DNA of 64,000 bases from Zizania palustris. Lineage: Eukaryota > Streptophyta > Magnoliopsida > Poales > Poaceae. This document shows positions 34,578 to 46,490 of the stretch, one piece after another. Within the stretch, counting starts at the first letter, position 1, and the number at the start of each line of letters is the position of its first letter. A program made the translations under genes and the position numbers. The stretch is taken from NCBI GenBank assembly GCA_019279435.1, contig JAAALK010000286.1:20169931-20233930 (forward strand). The letters are read 5' to 3'. The notes beneath the pieces were generated by a model, which had not been told where the DNA came from, did not search any database, and was given only the letters and a program-made list of their open reading frames with translations.

Positions 34578-37500
34578 TTATGAAAAATTGGTATCTATAC
34601 CAAGAAGGAATCGGAGACCTCTTCGGTCTCGAGAGCTAGGGGTGGAATGACTAGTTCCAACATCGGGAGTTCTAAGAACTTTGCGTTTAACTCTTTTCCT
34701 CCCCTTCGAAGCTCTAAAATCCTTCTGCTCTTGTTGAAGCTCGGCCCAAGTTCGAAGCCGCTCAGGGCTTCTTTCCCAGCTTCTAAGATCTTCAGATCTT
34801 TTATTTTGGGCTTCACCTTCGTCTTCGGACCAATTAGTGTCTTCAGAAGACGAGGTGTTTGCGTCAATCTCTTTATTTTCCTCTTTAATATAAGACAATA
34901 TATCTTTGATTACTTCGGGCGCAATAACGCCGGAGTCATCTCGAGGAATAAGAAATCGAGGACGCTTATAACTCTTTAGAAGTTCGGAGGTGTTCCACAG
35001 TGAGCGAAGTTCGCTGTTAAGCTCTAACACTTCGATATCTTCCATAAGAGGCAAAGCCTAAAAATATGACAAACAAGACTTTCATTGATAAATATTTACA
35101 AGCATCAGCTTTACATAATCAAAAAATCCTAAATAATCCTAAACCTGCGGGTTCGGAGGAGGCTGACTGCTCGAAGCTTGGCTCCGAACTTGCTTTTGGC
35201 GTTGGCCTTCATCAATCCAAGCCTTGATCGCAGATCGACCTTCGGCTCTCCACGAAGTTTGGAAGGCTCGCCAAGCAGTAGCTACGCCTTCGGAAGGAGT
35301 CAAAAGTCTCGCGTCGTCGAAGATGATAGAGCCCTCTGCGCTCGGAGTGATTGTTCGGCCCAAATCCTCGTAGTAACGAAGTATTCCAAGGGCAGACACT
35401 TGTCCGGAGAGTTCTCCATAACGCATGCCTGTCGTCTTCATTTGCTTCGCTGCTCCTTGGATCCTCTTTAGCCGGCGCAGCAGAGTTACATTGTCATCCG
35501 AAGGTAGTGATCCAGTAGTACCGAAGTACTCCAAGACACCTAGCATCTGCTCGATGACCTCCGAAGCCACCTTCTCAGACTTGAGCTTTTCCGCAGTAAG
35601 TGCATCCTTGGCCGAAGTCGTTTCCGCTAAAACTCCAGAGATTCTAGCATTCTCCGTAGTCAAAGCATTCTTCTGAGTCCGGAGTTGGCCAGCCTCTTCT
35701 TGTAGTTTTACAAGTTCAGACCCCTTGGCAACATCCTCCGTCCGCAGTCTTTCAATCTCCGCTCGAAGCACAATTCTTTCTGCTTCGAGGTCTTTCTTCG
35801 CAGCCTCCAAGCTTTGCCTAGCCCTTCGCTCTGTTAGTATTACATTGTCCATTTGAGCTACTCGACCTTCGGAGAAGTTAAAATTTCTTCGAAGAGCTTC
35901 GTTCTCTTCCCGAAGTTGAGCAATTTCGTTTTCACTCGATAAAGCCGCAGCGCGGGCTAAGACTGCTTGCTAAGAAAAAAGAAAAATTGAAATAAGAAAT
36001 TATTCATATATAATTTGTTATTTGGTTCGAAGATGCTTTATACCTGATAAGCTGATCTTTCCACAGCAAGGTTAAGCTCCGAACCCTTCACTCTGCTTAG
36101 AAGAGCTACCAGTTCTGTTTCCCCGACTTTGCGACTGGCTTCACCCAAAGGTTTAACCAAAGTCCCAAGTCTGGTTTTCTCCTCCAAAAATGGAGTTATG
36201 AGAGGAAGCATTACTGAAGCCTTCTGATCAGCTCTGCTTAGCGAAGGTCCGGAGAGTTCTTCCGAGGCCCTTGGAACTTCTGAAGATGGCCCCCCCTCAG
36301 TCAATTCACTTTCATCTGTTGACTCAGATGAAGTTGATCCTTGAGTAGGGAGAGGCTCTATGTGTCTTTTTCCTCTTCCAGGCCCTTGTAGAGTAATCTC
36401 CGGCTGTGGCTCCGAAGTTGTCGAAGGTCTTTGAATTGTATCTTCGAGGGATACTTCGACAACAGGAGGCTCTGAAAAAACAAAAATATTACACATTGTA
36501 TAATTTTGCAAAAATTGATAAGAATTATGCAAAATTTACCTTCGACATTCTCTGGAAGGTCGAGTACTGGACTGATCGGAGGATCAAAAGTGTAGTCCTC
36601 ATTCGAATCAGCCGCTAAATCTTGGACTGCAGGAGCATCATCCTGGGAAGTCCTCGTTACTTCTTCGGGAATCGAAGCCATAGTGACTTCGACCCCACCT
36701 TCATCCACAGGAACTCCGGCCTGAGTTGTATCTTCTTGAACTACCGAAGTTCTTGGTTGATCAGCATTATCTCCAGACTCCGGTACGTTCGCAGGTACTT
36801 CGGCCTCATCTACACCCATAGGGGCTTCGATTTGTTCCTCCTGGGTATCCGGAGCTCTTACTTCTTCGATGTTGGCTTGAGGCTCCAGTATACCTGCAGT
36901 ATCTTCAATGTGAATACTTTGTTGAGCTGTATCCTCCTCAATCAATTTCACTAATAAAGTACCTTCATCCTCTTTAGAACCAGAAAGTGATGTTCTTGAA
37001 CTTGAAGGTGCAGGATCTGAAGGTGCGAGGTTCTTCGGCTTCCGAGCCACCTTCTTCACCGGAGTTTTCGCTGAACTTGAACTTCCAGCTTCGGCTTTTC
37101 TTTTCTGAGGCCCTTTCTCCAAAGGCGCCCAATCCATCAGAGGGGGAGGAGTGAGTTTCAGCATTCCCCATACTCTGTTAAATCTCTCCCAACTCCCAAC
37201 CAGTTTAATTCGCCACTCTTTCTCGGTCGGAGTTGGAGCACCCAAGATCTTTTCCGAAGCCCTTATAATCTGTTCTGAAGTAACAGGGGCTGAAGAAACT
37301 ACAAAATAAATAATTCAAGTTAGTTTTTTCTTCGAAGTAAATATGTTTAATGCATGTTGGTTTCGAAGTTACCTGTAGGACTTGAAGTCAAGTTAATTTT
37401 GCGAAGACCGCCTTCGGAGTCATCTTCGAAGATGATAGGCCAGTTGGCCATCAGTGGAGGAATTTGAAGACCAATGAATTCTTCAGTCAAGTCTCGCATA

Positions 37501-38315
37501 CTGAGCCTTCGGCTAACTTTTTCAAGCAGGTTCAGACGGGCTTCGAATTGGCCTTCGTCGGGACGTACCAAAGCTTCTTTTCGGAATTGGATTTCTTTAA
37601 GGGGTCCGGCCAAAGGATTGCTTGCCCCAACTTCGGCATAGAACCATTTCAGAATCCAATCGGTGTACCATCTGGCGTTGATAGCTTTAGCAGGAAAGCG
37701 AAGGGCATACTCATCCCGAAGTCTAAAGTTGATACTGCCAAAAGATATTACTACTTTTTCACCTCCAGGAGTTACGAAGGTTTTCGGTTGACAGGTTGCT
37801 CTATGTAATGCTGCGAAGATTTCAGCCCTTCCTTCGCATCCTTCGGCTCTCAAAGCCCACTCGAAGATAGCTAATCTAGCTACCGCATTCGGAGACAGTT
37901 GGGGGAGGGTTACATGGAATAGGTCAAGTACCTCCGCCAAAAAGTCCACTGCAGGGAGACCCAAGCCCGCTTCGAAGAAGGCTTCGAACACTACCACTTC
38001 TCCGGGTCTTGGCACTGGAATTACTTCTTTTCCTGGCTTTCGAATCATAACTCCCGCACCAATATTCCCTCCTACTGCGATTGTCAAGGACTCCCTTTTG
38101 CAGGTCGAATGCCCCAACTGGAAGGACTGGTCTAAATATTTAGTTGACGGGGGGCACAAACCTTGGTCAGCAGAGATTTGGGGATTTCCCCCTCCAGCCG
38201 CCATAGATGTTGTTGCGGCCACCGAAGGTATCGCCGCCAACGTTGCTGCTGCCGCTGCTGCCGCCTGTTGCCGAGCCACAATCGAAGGAGGCGCTGATCC
38301 CTTGGTCTTCGCCAT
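34578..38315 (-). CDS. Antisense gene of Tat element A, five exons, apparently intact
   Basis: Predicted exons on the minus strand: 38315-37373, 37298-36540, 36471-36044, 35969-35145, 35057-34578, all with GT-AG introns of 68-87 bp. They sum to 3,435 bases, 1,144 codons plus stop, with phase agreeing at every junction. The start is MAKTKGSAPP. N-terminal Ala-rich segment; a domain with FEAFFEAGLGLPAVDFLAEV and RFPAKAINARWYTDWILKWF resembling the 'putative gypsy-type transposon' family (Transposase_28); Pro/Ser-rich and acidic middle; long coiled coil (LEAERIVLRAEIERLRTED); C-terminal PRFLIPRDDSG segment. Such antisense genes are known in Tat elements; function is unknown. A plus-strand-view TATA (minus TATAAATA at 38464-38457) lies about 140 bp upstream. 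Exon borders are predicted by eye and by comparison with C. Confidence 0.75.
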
Positions 38316-38456
38316 TACAATCTCTGGATCGCTTTGGAGGAACTGGAGGCTAGGGCTCAAGAAATTAAAGGTTAGGGCTCAAGGACTCAAAGGGCTCGAA
38401 AAGCTTTTGACTGTGAGGAAGCGGTGAAAAGGTAATCGGGTAAGTTTTGGGCTCTC

Positions 38457-38464
38457 TATTTATA
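38457..38464 (-). promoter_or_regulatory. TATA box of the antisense gene of element A
   Basis: Minus-strand GGCTATAAATAGAGAGCCC, about 140 bp before the predicted ATG. The same box is at 53342-53349 in element C. It lies outside the LTR, so the gene seems to have its own promoter. Confidence 0.6.
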
Positions 38465-38794
38465 GCCTAAATGTTCCGTTTGTTACCGTTTTAGTTCTGC
38501 CCTTTCGCATTCCTGCCCGTTATTTTCCTTCGGAAATAACGCATCATATAACTTCCGTTAGAAACAAGAACTAACGACTATTTTTTCTAAGTCTAAAAAG
38601 ACTTTCGAACTTCCTGAGTCAGTTCTAAGATAGTTCGAAAAGTAATTACCTTACGACTGATTCGAAGTTCATATCTTCATGCATTTCGAAGATAAAATAA
38701 AAACCAATAACCCCTATGATTGGTTATCTTTTCTTTCCGTATACTGCTCTCCTAACGTTACAGGTCAAACGGAGAAGCGTATTCGAGGGGCTAC
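38465..38794 (+). other. Region between antisense gene and 3' LTR of element A
   Basis: No gene. The last bases, CGAGGGGCTAC at 38784-38794, are the likely polypurine tract. Upstream it is probably the regulatory region of the antisense gene. Confidence 0.5.
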
Positions 38795-39289
38795 TGTTGG
38801 GGGAAAATATCTCATCTTCGGGGTTATTGCCGAAGCAGCATAAAGGCAGTCAACCAGTTCGAAGATGGTCTTCAGACCATCTTCGAAGATGCCCAGAACC
38901 TCGTTCGAAGCCCGAAGACAGGCACTAGTTCGAAGTATGTCTTCGAACCAAAGCCCTTCAGGATCTTTTCTGCCAGCTAAGATGGAAGACTTATCTTCTA
39001 TCCTATTAGATTAGTCTTTTACCATTTTAGCCCTATTAAGGAAACCGAATAGTTTCCTTAATGTCGGTTGTAATAGAGGGGTAAATAGGTCTTTTCCTTA
39101 ATGTTTAGGCCTATAAATACCCCCCATTTCACCCTGTAATAGGGACGAATTACAAGTGATTCAATACACACTTTCGAACTATTCTAAGTTATTATCCTTT
39201 CGGAGGCTTAGAACAGTTTGCTTCGCAAACACTTCGTTTGTTAGTTTCTTTCCTACAGAAACCTGTTAGCGTAATGTTTTACGCCAACA
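38795..39289 (+). repeat. 3' LTR of Tat element A
   Basis: 495 bp, about 99% identical to the 5' LTR. In the U3 palindrome the loop reads TC (38872-38873) where the other LTR reads GA. TATA box CTATAAATAC at 39111-39120. Confidence 0.96.
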
Positions 39290-40010
39290 TACACCTTACC
39301 ATGGCGCAGTACGGCGAGGTGTCTGCTCAGGTGGCCGCTTATGGGATCCTTTGGCACCTCGAAGCATCTGGGCTTCCGCTTCCTTCGTCTTCGAGCCTGC
39401 ATCCGGTCACCTTCATGGGGGATCACCTCCTGGAGGGTGCTTAAGGCGGTCTGGCAGACCGAGGGTCCTGAAGCGATCAAGGCTTGGCTGGAGGAGGCGC
39501 TCCGCACACGTGGTCCTCCGGCTCCCTCGAAGCCTTCGGTCTCGGCCCGTCAGCCGGGCCCGAAGGTGTAGCTTTTTCAGAATCTGTCGTTGCCTTAGCC
39601 TGTAATAGCTTAGGAAACTTAATCATATATTAATAAAGAGTACTTTTCTGGGGCTCACTCAGGGTGTCCGTGACTGCGACTGCGACGTCGAAGTGCTTGA
39701 ATTTGACGGCGCCCTTCGACATCGATGGTCTATCTTCGAGGTTCTGAGAGCAAACCGCCCTGCACGCTTCATTCTTCCTCGTAGCAGTGATGGGCGCACG
39801 GACCCTGACGTCCTCCGAGGGGTTCTGAACCATATCAAGGAAGAAGAAAGAGGGCCCCGCTCCCTGTCTTCGTCTCCCGAACCGGTTGACTGGTCTGATA
39901 CAGACGCCGGCTTGGACGAAGCGCCCCCCGGGGGGGGCGGTCTGCGTAGCTGGGCCCAACTTCAAGAGGACCAGAGGGCCTTTCACGCCCAGAAGAAGGA
40001 GGAGGAGTGA
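39290..40010 (+). pseudogene. Antisense gene of Tat element B, last part
   Basis: Continues from 27884 after removal of A: the text joins as ...AIRQIH then LTMAQYGEVSAQVAAYGIL, matching the fourth exon of A and C. A frameshift follows near 39370-39430; TSWRVLKAVWQTEGPEAIKAWLEEALR resumes in another frame up to the stop at 39569-39571. A final exon, about 39681-40010, encodes LEFDGALRHRWSIFEVLRA and PARFILPRSSDGR, like the last exon of A. Confidence 0.65.
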
Positions 40011-40356
40011 AGGAGGAGGAAGGAGAGGTCCGTGCGAACTGCGCCCGGGCCTTCGACCGAAGCGTGCTCTGGCTCGGGCGGCCCCTCTGACCGAGGGGGC
40101 CTTCGATTCTTGCTTGGCTTGGATGAGAACTTCTCTTGATTCCTCTCTTCTATCCTTGACTTGTAATAAACATTGTACGCCCTTCGTGTTTCCAATATGT
40201 GCGGTTAAAGTCTTTCGCCTTGCTCCTTCCCTTCCCCCCTCATTAGCGGGTAGTCGGTTTCCCGGCTGGGCGCTAACCAGCTAGGAGGAAGGCGCGGTGA
40301 ATGCATCTCACAGACGGGGGCGGCATACTGCGGACGGGGCCTAGGAATCCGAGTGC

Positions 40357-40788
40357 GAGGGTGCGTCGAGCCGGAGCCCGGAACCCAATAGCGAGGGTGC
40401 GTCGAGCCGGAGCTCGGAACCCAAGAGCGAGGGTGCGTCGAGCCGGAGCTCGGAACCCAATAGTGAGGGTGCTTCAAGCCGGAGCTCGGAACCCGGTAAT
40501 GAGGGTGCGTCGAGCCGGAGCTCGGAACCCGGTAGTGAGGGTGCGTCAAACCTGAGCTCAGAACCCGATAGTGAGGGTGCGTCGAGCCGGAGCTCGGAAC
40601 CCGGTAATGAGGGTGCGTCGAGCCGGAGCTCGGAACCCGATAGCGAGGGTGCTTCGAGCCAGAGCTCGGAACCCGGTAGCGAGGGTGCTTCCAGCTGGAG
40701 CTCGGAACCCGGTAGCGAGGGTGCTTCGAGCCGGAGCTCGGAACCCGACAGCGAGGGTGCTTTGAGCCAGAGCTCGGAACCCGGTTGC
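40357..40788 (+). repeat. 36-bp tandem repeat, 12 units, in element B
   Basis: Unit GAGGGTGCGTCGAGCCGGAG plus CTCGGAACCCGGTAGC, with scattered substitutions and no length change. It lies between the 3' ends of the antisense gene and pol. The open frames across it (Arg/Ala-rich or Ser/His/Pro-rich) arise from the 36-bp period. Confidence 0.95.
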
Positions 40789-40919
40789 TTTGGTGAAGTG
40801 AGATTCTTAGAGTCGTTGCGTGTTTCGTTCGGGGCGAAAACACTTGTCTGGTGATTTTCTGGGGCTCTTTGGATACAAAAGCGGGTACCAGCAGCCGCTA
40901 TCGGAATACACGAATGAGA

Positions 40920-43900
40920 CTACGGAAAGTAATGCTTCAAGTGCTCCGCGTGCCAAGTATGCTTCAGCTCCTCGCCTTCTAGGGTGGCGAGCTGGTAGGA
41001 GCCCGGTCGTCCGGACTTTTTTACAATGTACGGCCCTTCCCATTTGTTGCCCAACTTGGTGGGAGCGACCACCGTGAGAAGGACGAGGTGCCCTGGTTGG
41101 AGCTCATTGTGCTTGACCTTGGGGTCGTACCATGCCTTGGTCTCCTTCTGATACTGAGAGAAGTTGGCAATGGCTCAGAGCCGTGTCTCATCGGCCACGT
41201 CGAGGGAGACGGTGCGCTCGTCGTTGGCCACGGGCGTTGTGACGCGTAGCGAACTGGCTCGGAGCTCCGTTGGGATCATTGCTTCGTCGCCGAACAAGAG
41301 GCGGAATGGAGTGAAGCCGGTGGCCCGGGAAGTGGTTGTCCGGATGGACCACAAGATCTTCGGCAGCTCGTCAGGCCATGACCCCTTAGCTAAGCCAACG
41401 ATGCGTTTGTTGAGGCCTGAGAGAATGTGCCCATTAGCTCGCTCCACGGCCCCGTTAGATTGGGGATGCCGCACGGCGGCGAAGCAGAGCTGGACTCCCA
41501 ACTCGTCGCAGAATGCCCGGAAAGCCCCAGCGTCGAACTGCGTTCCGTTGTCCAATGTGAGCTGCCTGGGTACTCCGAAATGGCACACGATGTTCTGCCA
41601 AAAGAATTTCTGGATGCTTCGGGATGTGATGGAGGTCAATGGCACCGCTTCGACCCACTTGGAGAAATATTCGATGGCGACAACAGCAAAGCACAGGTTG
41701 CCTTTTGCTCTGGGAAGTGGCCCGATGAGGTCCATGCCCCAGCGTGCCAGAGGCCACACGGGGGGGATTGGTAGCAGGCTTGCTGGGGGTCGGTGACTGC
41801 GCCGCCCCATCCACTAACAGCCTTGGCAGGTGCGGACGAGTTCTTCGGCGTCGGCAACAATATTGGGCTAGTATACGCCCTGCCGAAGAGTTTTGCCTGT
41901 GAGGGCCCGTGGTGCCAGGTGGCTCCCGCACAGCCCCCCGTGGATTTCTCGGAGCATGGCCACTCCGTCCGAGCGCGAGATGCAACGGAGTAACGGGGAG
42001 CATACTCCGGACTTGTACAGAATGCCATTGATGACTTGAATGACCTTGCACGGAGCTGGAGGCGAGCTTGGTCTGGGCTAGGGTGATCGTCTTCACTACC
42101 TGCGAGCGTGCGCAGGATGGGCTCCCGCCAATCGGTATCGACCGTACACAGGACTGGAGCTGGCCGGGTGGCGGCGGGGGCTCGTCCGAGGGGGCCTCGC
42201 TGCGAGGGGACGCCGAAGGTTGGGTGATCTCCTCGAAAAAAGCCCCCGGCGGCAAGGCTTGAGCTCCTGCCCCGGCTTTGGCGAGGGCGTCAGCTTGGCC
42301 GTTTTCACCTCGCGGGATGTTATGGACGGATATGCCCTTGAAGGATGCCTCGAGCTTGCGGATGGAGTCGAGGTAAGAGGCGAGGTCTGGATGCTTAGCC
42401 TAGAAACACTTGTCGATGTGCCCGGCGACTACATGGGAATCGGTCTTGATGACCACACGCGCTGCTCCCAGCGCGTGTGCCATGCGGAGACCCAAGAGGA
42501 CCCCTTCGTACTCGGCGATATTGTTGGTGGCCTTGAAGCTTAGCCGATTAGAATATAGGGCCTGCTGGCCGGAGGGGGAGATGATGACTGCTCTGGCCCC
42601 AGCCCTGAGGCCTGGTAAGCTCCGTCCGAAAAGACGGTCTAGACCCCCTCGCTTGCCTCGGCACCTGCGCGCTCGGGGGCCATCGTACACTCCGCGACGA
42701 AGTCGGCGAGGATTTGAGACTTGATGGCTGTCCGGGCGACGAAGGAAATCCCGAACGGGGCCAATTCCACTGCCCACTTTCCGATGCGGCCGGTGGCGTC
42801 CTTGTTCTGGAACATGTCGCCTAGCGGGTAGGCAGTCGGGATGACGACATCGTGAGCCAGGAAGTAGTGCCGGAGCTTCCGTGATGCCTTGACGAGGGCG
42901 TAGGCCACCTTTTCGAGCTCGGAGTACCTAGCCTTAGCGCCGGCGAGGGCTTCAGAGACGAAGTAGACGGGGCGTTGGACTAGCCTCCCGTCGAGTTTCT
43001 CCTCTTGGACTAGAGCCGCACTCGCTGCATTGCCGGAGGCGGCGAGGTAGACCAATAAAGGACTGCCGGCCTTGGGCGTGGCGAGGGCCACAAGGCCAGA
43101 GAGATATTCCTTGATCTGCTGGAAACAGTCCTGACATTCGGGGGTCCACTCGAAATGCTTAGAACTTCGGAGCGCCTTGAAGATGGGCAGACTTCGCTCT
43201 GCTGATTTTGCTAAAAATCGCCCGAGGGCTGCCAATCGCCCGGCCAGCTTCTGCGCTTGCTTCAGGTTCTGAGGGGGGGACATGTTCTGCAATGCCTGAA
43301 CTTGTGTTGGGCTGGCTTCAATGCCCCGACTGGAAACGAGGTACCCAAGCAGCTTCCCTGCGCGTTCTCCGAAGACACATTTTTCTGGATTGAGCCAGAT
43401 TCCACACCGTCGGAGGCTATCGAAGGTCTCCGCTATGTCCGAGCCGTGGTGGCTCTTGGTGGCGCTTTTGATGACGATGTCCTCCATATATGCTTCCACA
43501 TTACGCCCCAACTGATGACCCAGGGCTTTGGAGATTAGCCTTGAAAAGGTGGCCCCTGTATTGCGGAGGCCGAAGGGCATCCGGAGGTAGCAGAATACTC
43601 CGGCTGGGGTGACAAAACTTGTCTTCACCTGGTCCTCGGGTTTTAACCAGATCTGGTGGTATCCGAAATAAGCGTCGAGGAAACTGAGCAGTTCTGCGCC
43701 GGCTGTGGAGTCAACTAGTTGGTCAATGCGAGGTAGGGGGTAGGGGTCACGGGAGCAAGCTTTATTCAGAGAAGTAAAGTCGATACACATGCGCCATTTG
43801 CCAGATGTTTTCTTCTGGACAAACACTGGGTTGGACAACCAGTCAGTATGACTCACTTCCCAAATGAGCCCTGCTCGAAGCAGCTTCTCCGTCTCGGCCT

Positions 43901-46410
43901 TGGCGAGCTCGGCCCGTTCGGTGGAAAGCCTCCGGAGCCCCTGGAGGACCGGCCGTGCCTTCGGGTCGATGGCCAGTGAGTGCTCGATGATTGAGCGATC
44001 GACGCCGGTAATGTCTTCGTCGGACCATGCGAAGACTTCGAGGTTGCCGCGGATGATGGCTTCGAGCTGCGCCGACACCTTCGGTTCCAGACCCCCTCCG
44101 AACTTGATCGGGTACTCCTTCCCTTATTGGGTCATGATTTTGGTAATGACTTCCCCCTCCGGGAGAGGTTTGGTGGGGCGGCCCTTCTGCCCGAGGTCTT
44201 CGCCTCCTGGGAGGTCGGCTCCTTCAGCGCCTTCGTGGACACTGTGAATCTGCCGTGGCCCCAACGGCGCTGAATGACCGTACTCGACCCGGCGGGCTGC
44301 GGCCTGGTCACCTAGGACCGACAACACCCCTCCCGGAGTCGGCATCTTGAGGCAGAGGTAGTTGTGGTGGGCGATGGCTCCGAAGCGATTGAGCATTCCC
44401 CTTCCGAAGATAGCGTTGTAGGCGTACGGAGCGTCGACCACGTCGAACAGGATCTCTTCGCAGCGCTGGAGAGGGGAGTCGCCGAAGGTTACCGCCAGCA
44501 CGACCTGGCCCAGGGCGTCGAGCGGGGGACCCGCGAAGCCTTGGAGCGGACGCAAGGCTGGCAGTAGGTGCTTGCGCGACAGGCACAGTTGATCGAATGC
44601 CTGCACGAAGATGATGTCAGCAGAACTCCCTCCGTCGACCAGTATGCAACGCACCTCAACTCCGGCAATGTCTGCTGAGATGACGAGGGGGTCGGCGTGC
44701 GGGAACTTGACGTCGGAGGCATCTTCAGCGGTGAAGGTGATGGGGACATGGGACCACTCCGGGAGGGTCGCGGGGCCAGACGTGCCGATATGTCCGACCT
44801 CCCGAACGTAGTCCCGGCGCTGCCGCTTGGAAAGAGCCCCCAGGGCTCCTCCTCCGGATATGGGGAGGACCACTCGCTTCCCCCGATCCGGCGCACCCTC
44901 GAGCTTGGGGGCCGCGACCCCGCCGAACTCCGGGGGCGGGGTCAAGGCTTCCGGCTCGTCGCGGTGCCCAACTACCTGGACCGCTTCTGGGCGAGGGGTA
45001 GGGACCCCCCTATCGGCGGAGCCGCGGCCGGCGCTGCGCTCGAGGTAGTCGCCGCGAAGGGCGAGTATGGTCCGGCAGGAGTCGGTGTCATGGCTCCGGT
45101 TCTCGCCGTGGACGCTGCAGTAGAAGGCTTCTCCGGAAGGCGTTCGGGGTGGAGGCTTGGTTCCGACCGGGCGGCTTCCACTGGGCGTGTGCAGATGCTT
45201 GGCGTGGGCTCGGGGGGTAATGCTGAGGACCTCCCCCCGAATATGCTTTCGGCCCCGTCGAGAGTCCCGATGGACGGAATCCTGCCGACTGGGCTCCTGG
45301 CGGCGGAAGTAGGAAGCGTGGCGCACTCCCCGGCTGGCGTCCGGGGGGGCTTCATATGTCCTGGTGCTTGGGGCCCGGACGGGAACTATCATCGCTTGCC
45401 GGCGCATCTGGCCCTCCTCGGACCGGGCGTATTCCTCGAAGTATGTCATGAGTTGCGCCACCGAAGAGATGGGCTTCCGATGAAGTTTGTCGAGGAGGCC
45501 TGGGTGGGTGACGCCTTCTCGGGCCGCATCGATGACGGAGGAAGCCGAGAGCCCCTTGATCTGGGCCTTGGTGTGTGCGAAGCGCTGGGAATATTGACGC
45601 AAGGTTTCCCCGGGTTGCTGCTTTACTTGGAAGAGGCTCCCGGTGGACATGGGGGCCACGAAAGTCCCTTGGAAATTGTTGACGAATTTCTTCCTCAGCT
45701 GTTCCCATGAATGGATGGTCCCGGGTCGGAGCGACCAGAACCACCGGAGGGCGATCCCTTCGAGCGCCAGGGGGAAGCATTTAGCCATGGTGTCCCGGCT
45801 CCCTCCGGACGCTTCTATTGCCAGGGCGTAGGAACGGGAGAACTCCCCGGGGTCGGAGTCTCCGGAGTACTTGGGAAGCTTGGCGGCGCGAAACTTTGAG
45901 CCGAAGCGCACCCTCTGAAGATCCGTATGCAGAGGGGACTCTTGATCGTATGACGGGTTTTCTTCGTCCGCCGGATCTTCGTCGTCGCTCAGCATCACGG
46001 CCATAGCTTTCGCGGCGCGGAGGGGCTCCGGAGGGCGAAGCGACGCCTCCTGGCGCCACAAAGCCAGTTCCGCCTTCAGCCGAGCGTTCTCGGCGGCCAG
46101 GGCGTCGGCTTGGCTCCCGCTTCCTCCTGAAGCGGTGTCGGGGTCCCGTGAGCGGGCGTAGTCGGTCCGGAGGGACACCACCGGGGGTCCGCCTGGAACG
46201 TGCTGCTCCGGCAGCTCCTTCGGCAATCCTGCCAAGTTGACGGAGGTCGGTTCAGGTACGCCAACAGGGCCTCCGGCCTCGGGCATTCCTTCCGGCGCCT
46301 AGGCCCAGCCGGCGCAATAGTAGGGGTCGAAGGGCTGGGGTCGGGGATCGAAGCGGGCTCGACCCCGGCGGTGCGGGCTGACCGGCGCGAGGAACCATGC
46401 TTGCTCCCTT
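40920..46410 (-). pseudogene. gag-pol: Gag-pol of Tat element B, several stops and frameshifts
   Basis: Order on the minus strand: gag (recognisable from about 46286, core FSRSYALAIEASGGSRDTMA near 45840), finger-like CSVHGENRSHDTDSC near 45105, protease ILVDGGSSADIIF near 44640, RT with YMEDIVIKS near 43485 (Glu in the place of the first Asp of the usual YMDD), first RNase H near 43050, second RNase H (NNIAEYEGVLLGL, KTDSHVVAGH) near 42510, integrase core (MDLIGPL, LDNGTQFD, NGAVERANG) 41735-41430, end HAEHLKHYFP with stop at 40920-40922. Disruptions: stop near 44124, frame change between about 42640 and 42600, uncertain frames through 41820-42400, stop 41814-41816, stop 41175-41177. The N-terminal start is unclear; the leader near 46390 may be frameshifted. 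Confidence 0.85.
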
Positions 46411-46470
46411 TTGACTTGACACGCTTTCTTGGTGAGTGGGTGTAGAGGACGCTAGCTTCTTGAACTAAGG

Positions 46471-46488
46471 TCCCCACGGACGGCGCCA
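46471..46488 (-). promoter_or_regulatory. tRNA primer binding site of element B
   Basis: Minus-strand TGGCGCCGTCCGTGGGGA, identical to the site of A, two bases from the LTR. Confidence 0.85.
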
Positions 46489-46490
46489 AC

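Larger units (their letters stand above)
27885..39289 (+). mobile_element. Tat-lineage Ty3/gypsy retrotransposon A, 11.4 kb, complete
   Basis: LTRs 27885-28378 and 38795-39289, target duplication TACAC at 27880-27884 and 39290-39294. Primer site TGGCGCCGTCCGTGGGGA at 28381-28398. Sense gag-pol 28441-33837, antisense gene 38315-34578, tandem-repeat spacer between. The LTRs differ by four substitutions and one 1-bp indel in about 495 bp, so insertion is recent. The primer type, antisense gene and second RNase H point to the Tat lineage (RIRE2/Grande/cinful relatives), from memory. Confidence 0.95.

Noticed and set aside
40357..40788. Regular 36-bp repeat that could suggest a CRISPR array
   Set aside because: Units are directly adjacent with no unique spacers, no cas genes, and the setting is a plant retrotransposon.
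40301..40843. Long Arg/Ala-rich and Ser/His/Pro-rich open frames on both strands
   Set aside because: They are translations of a 36-bp tandem repeat, which cannot shift frame; no start context or homology.
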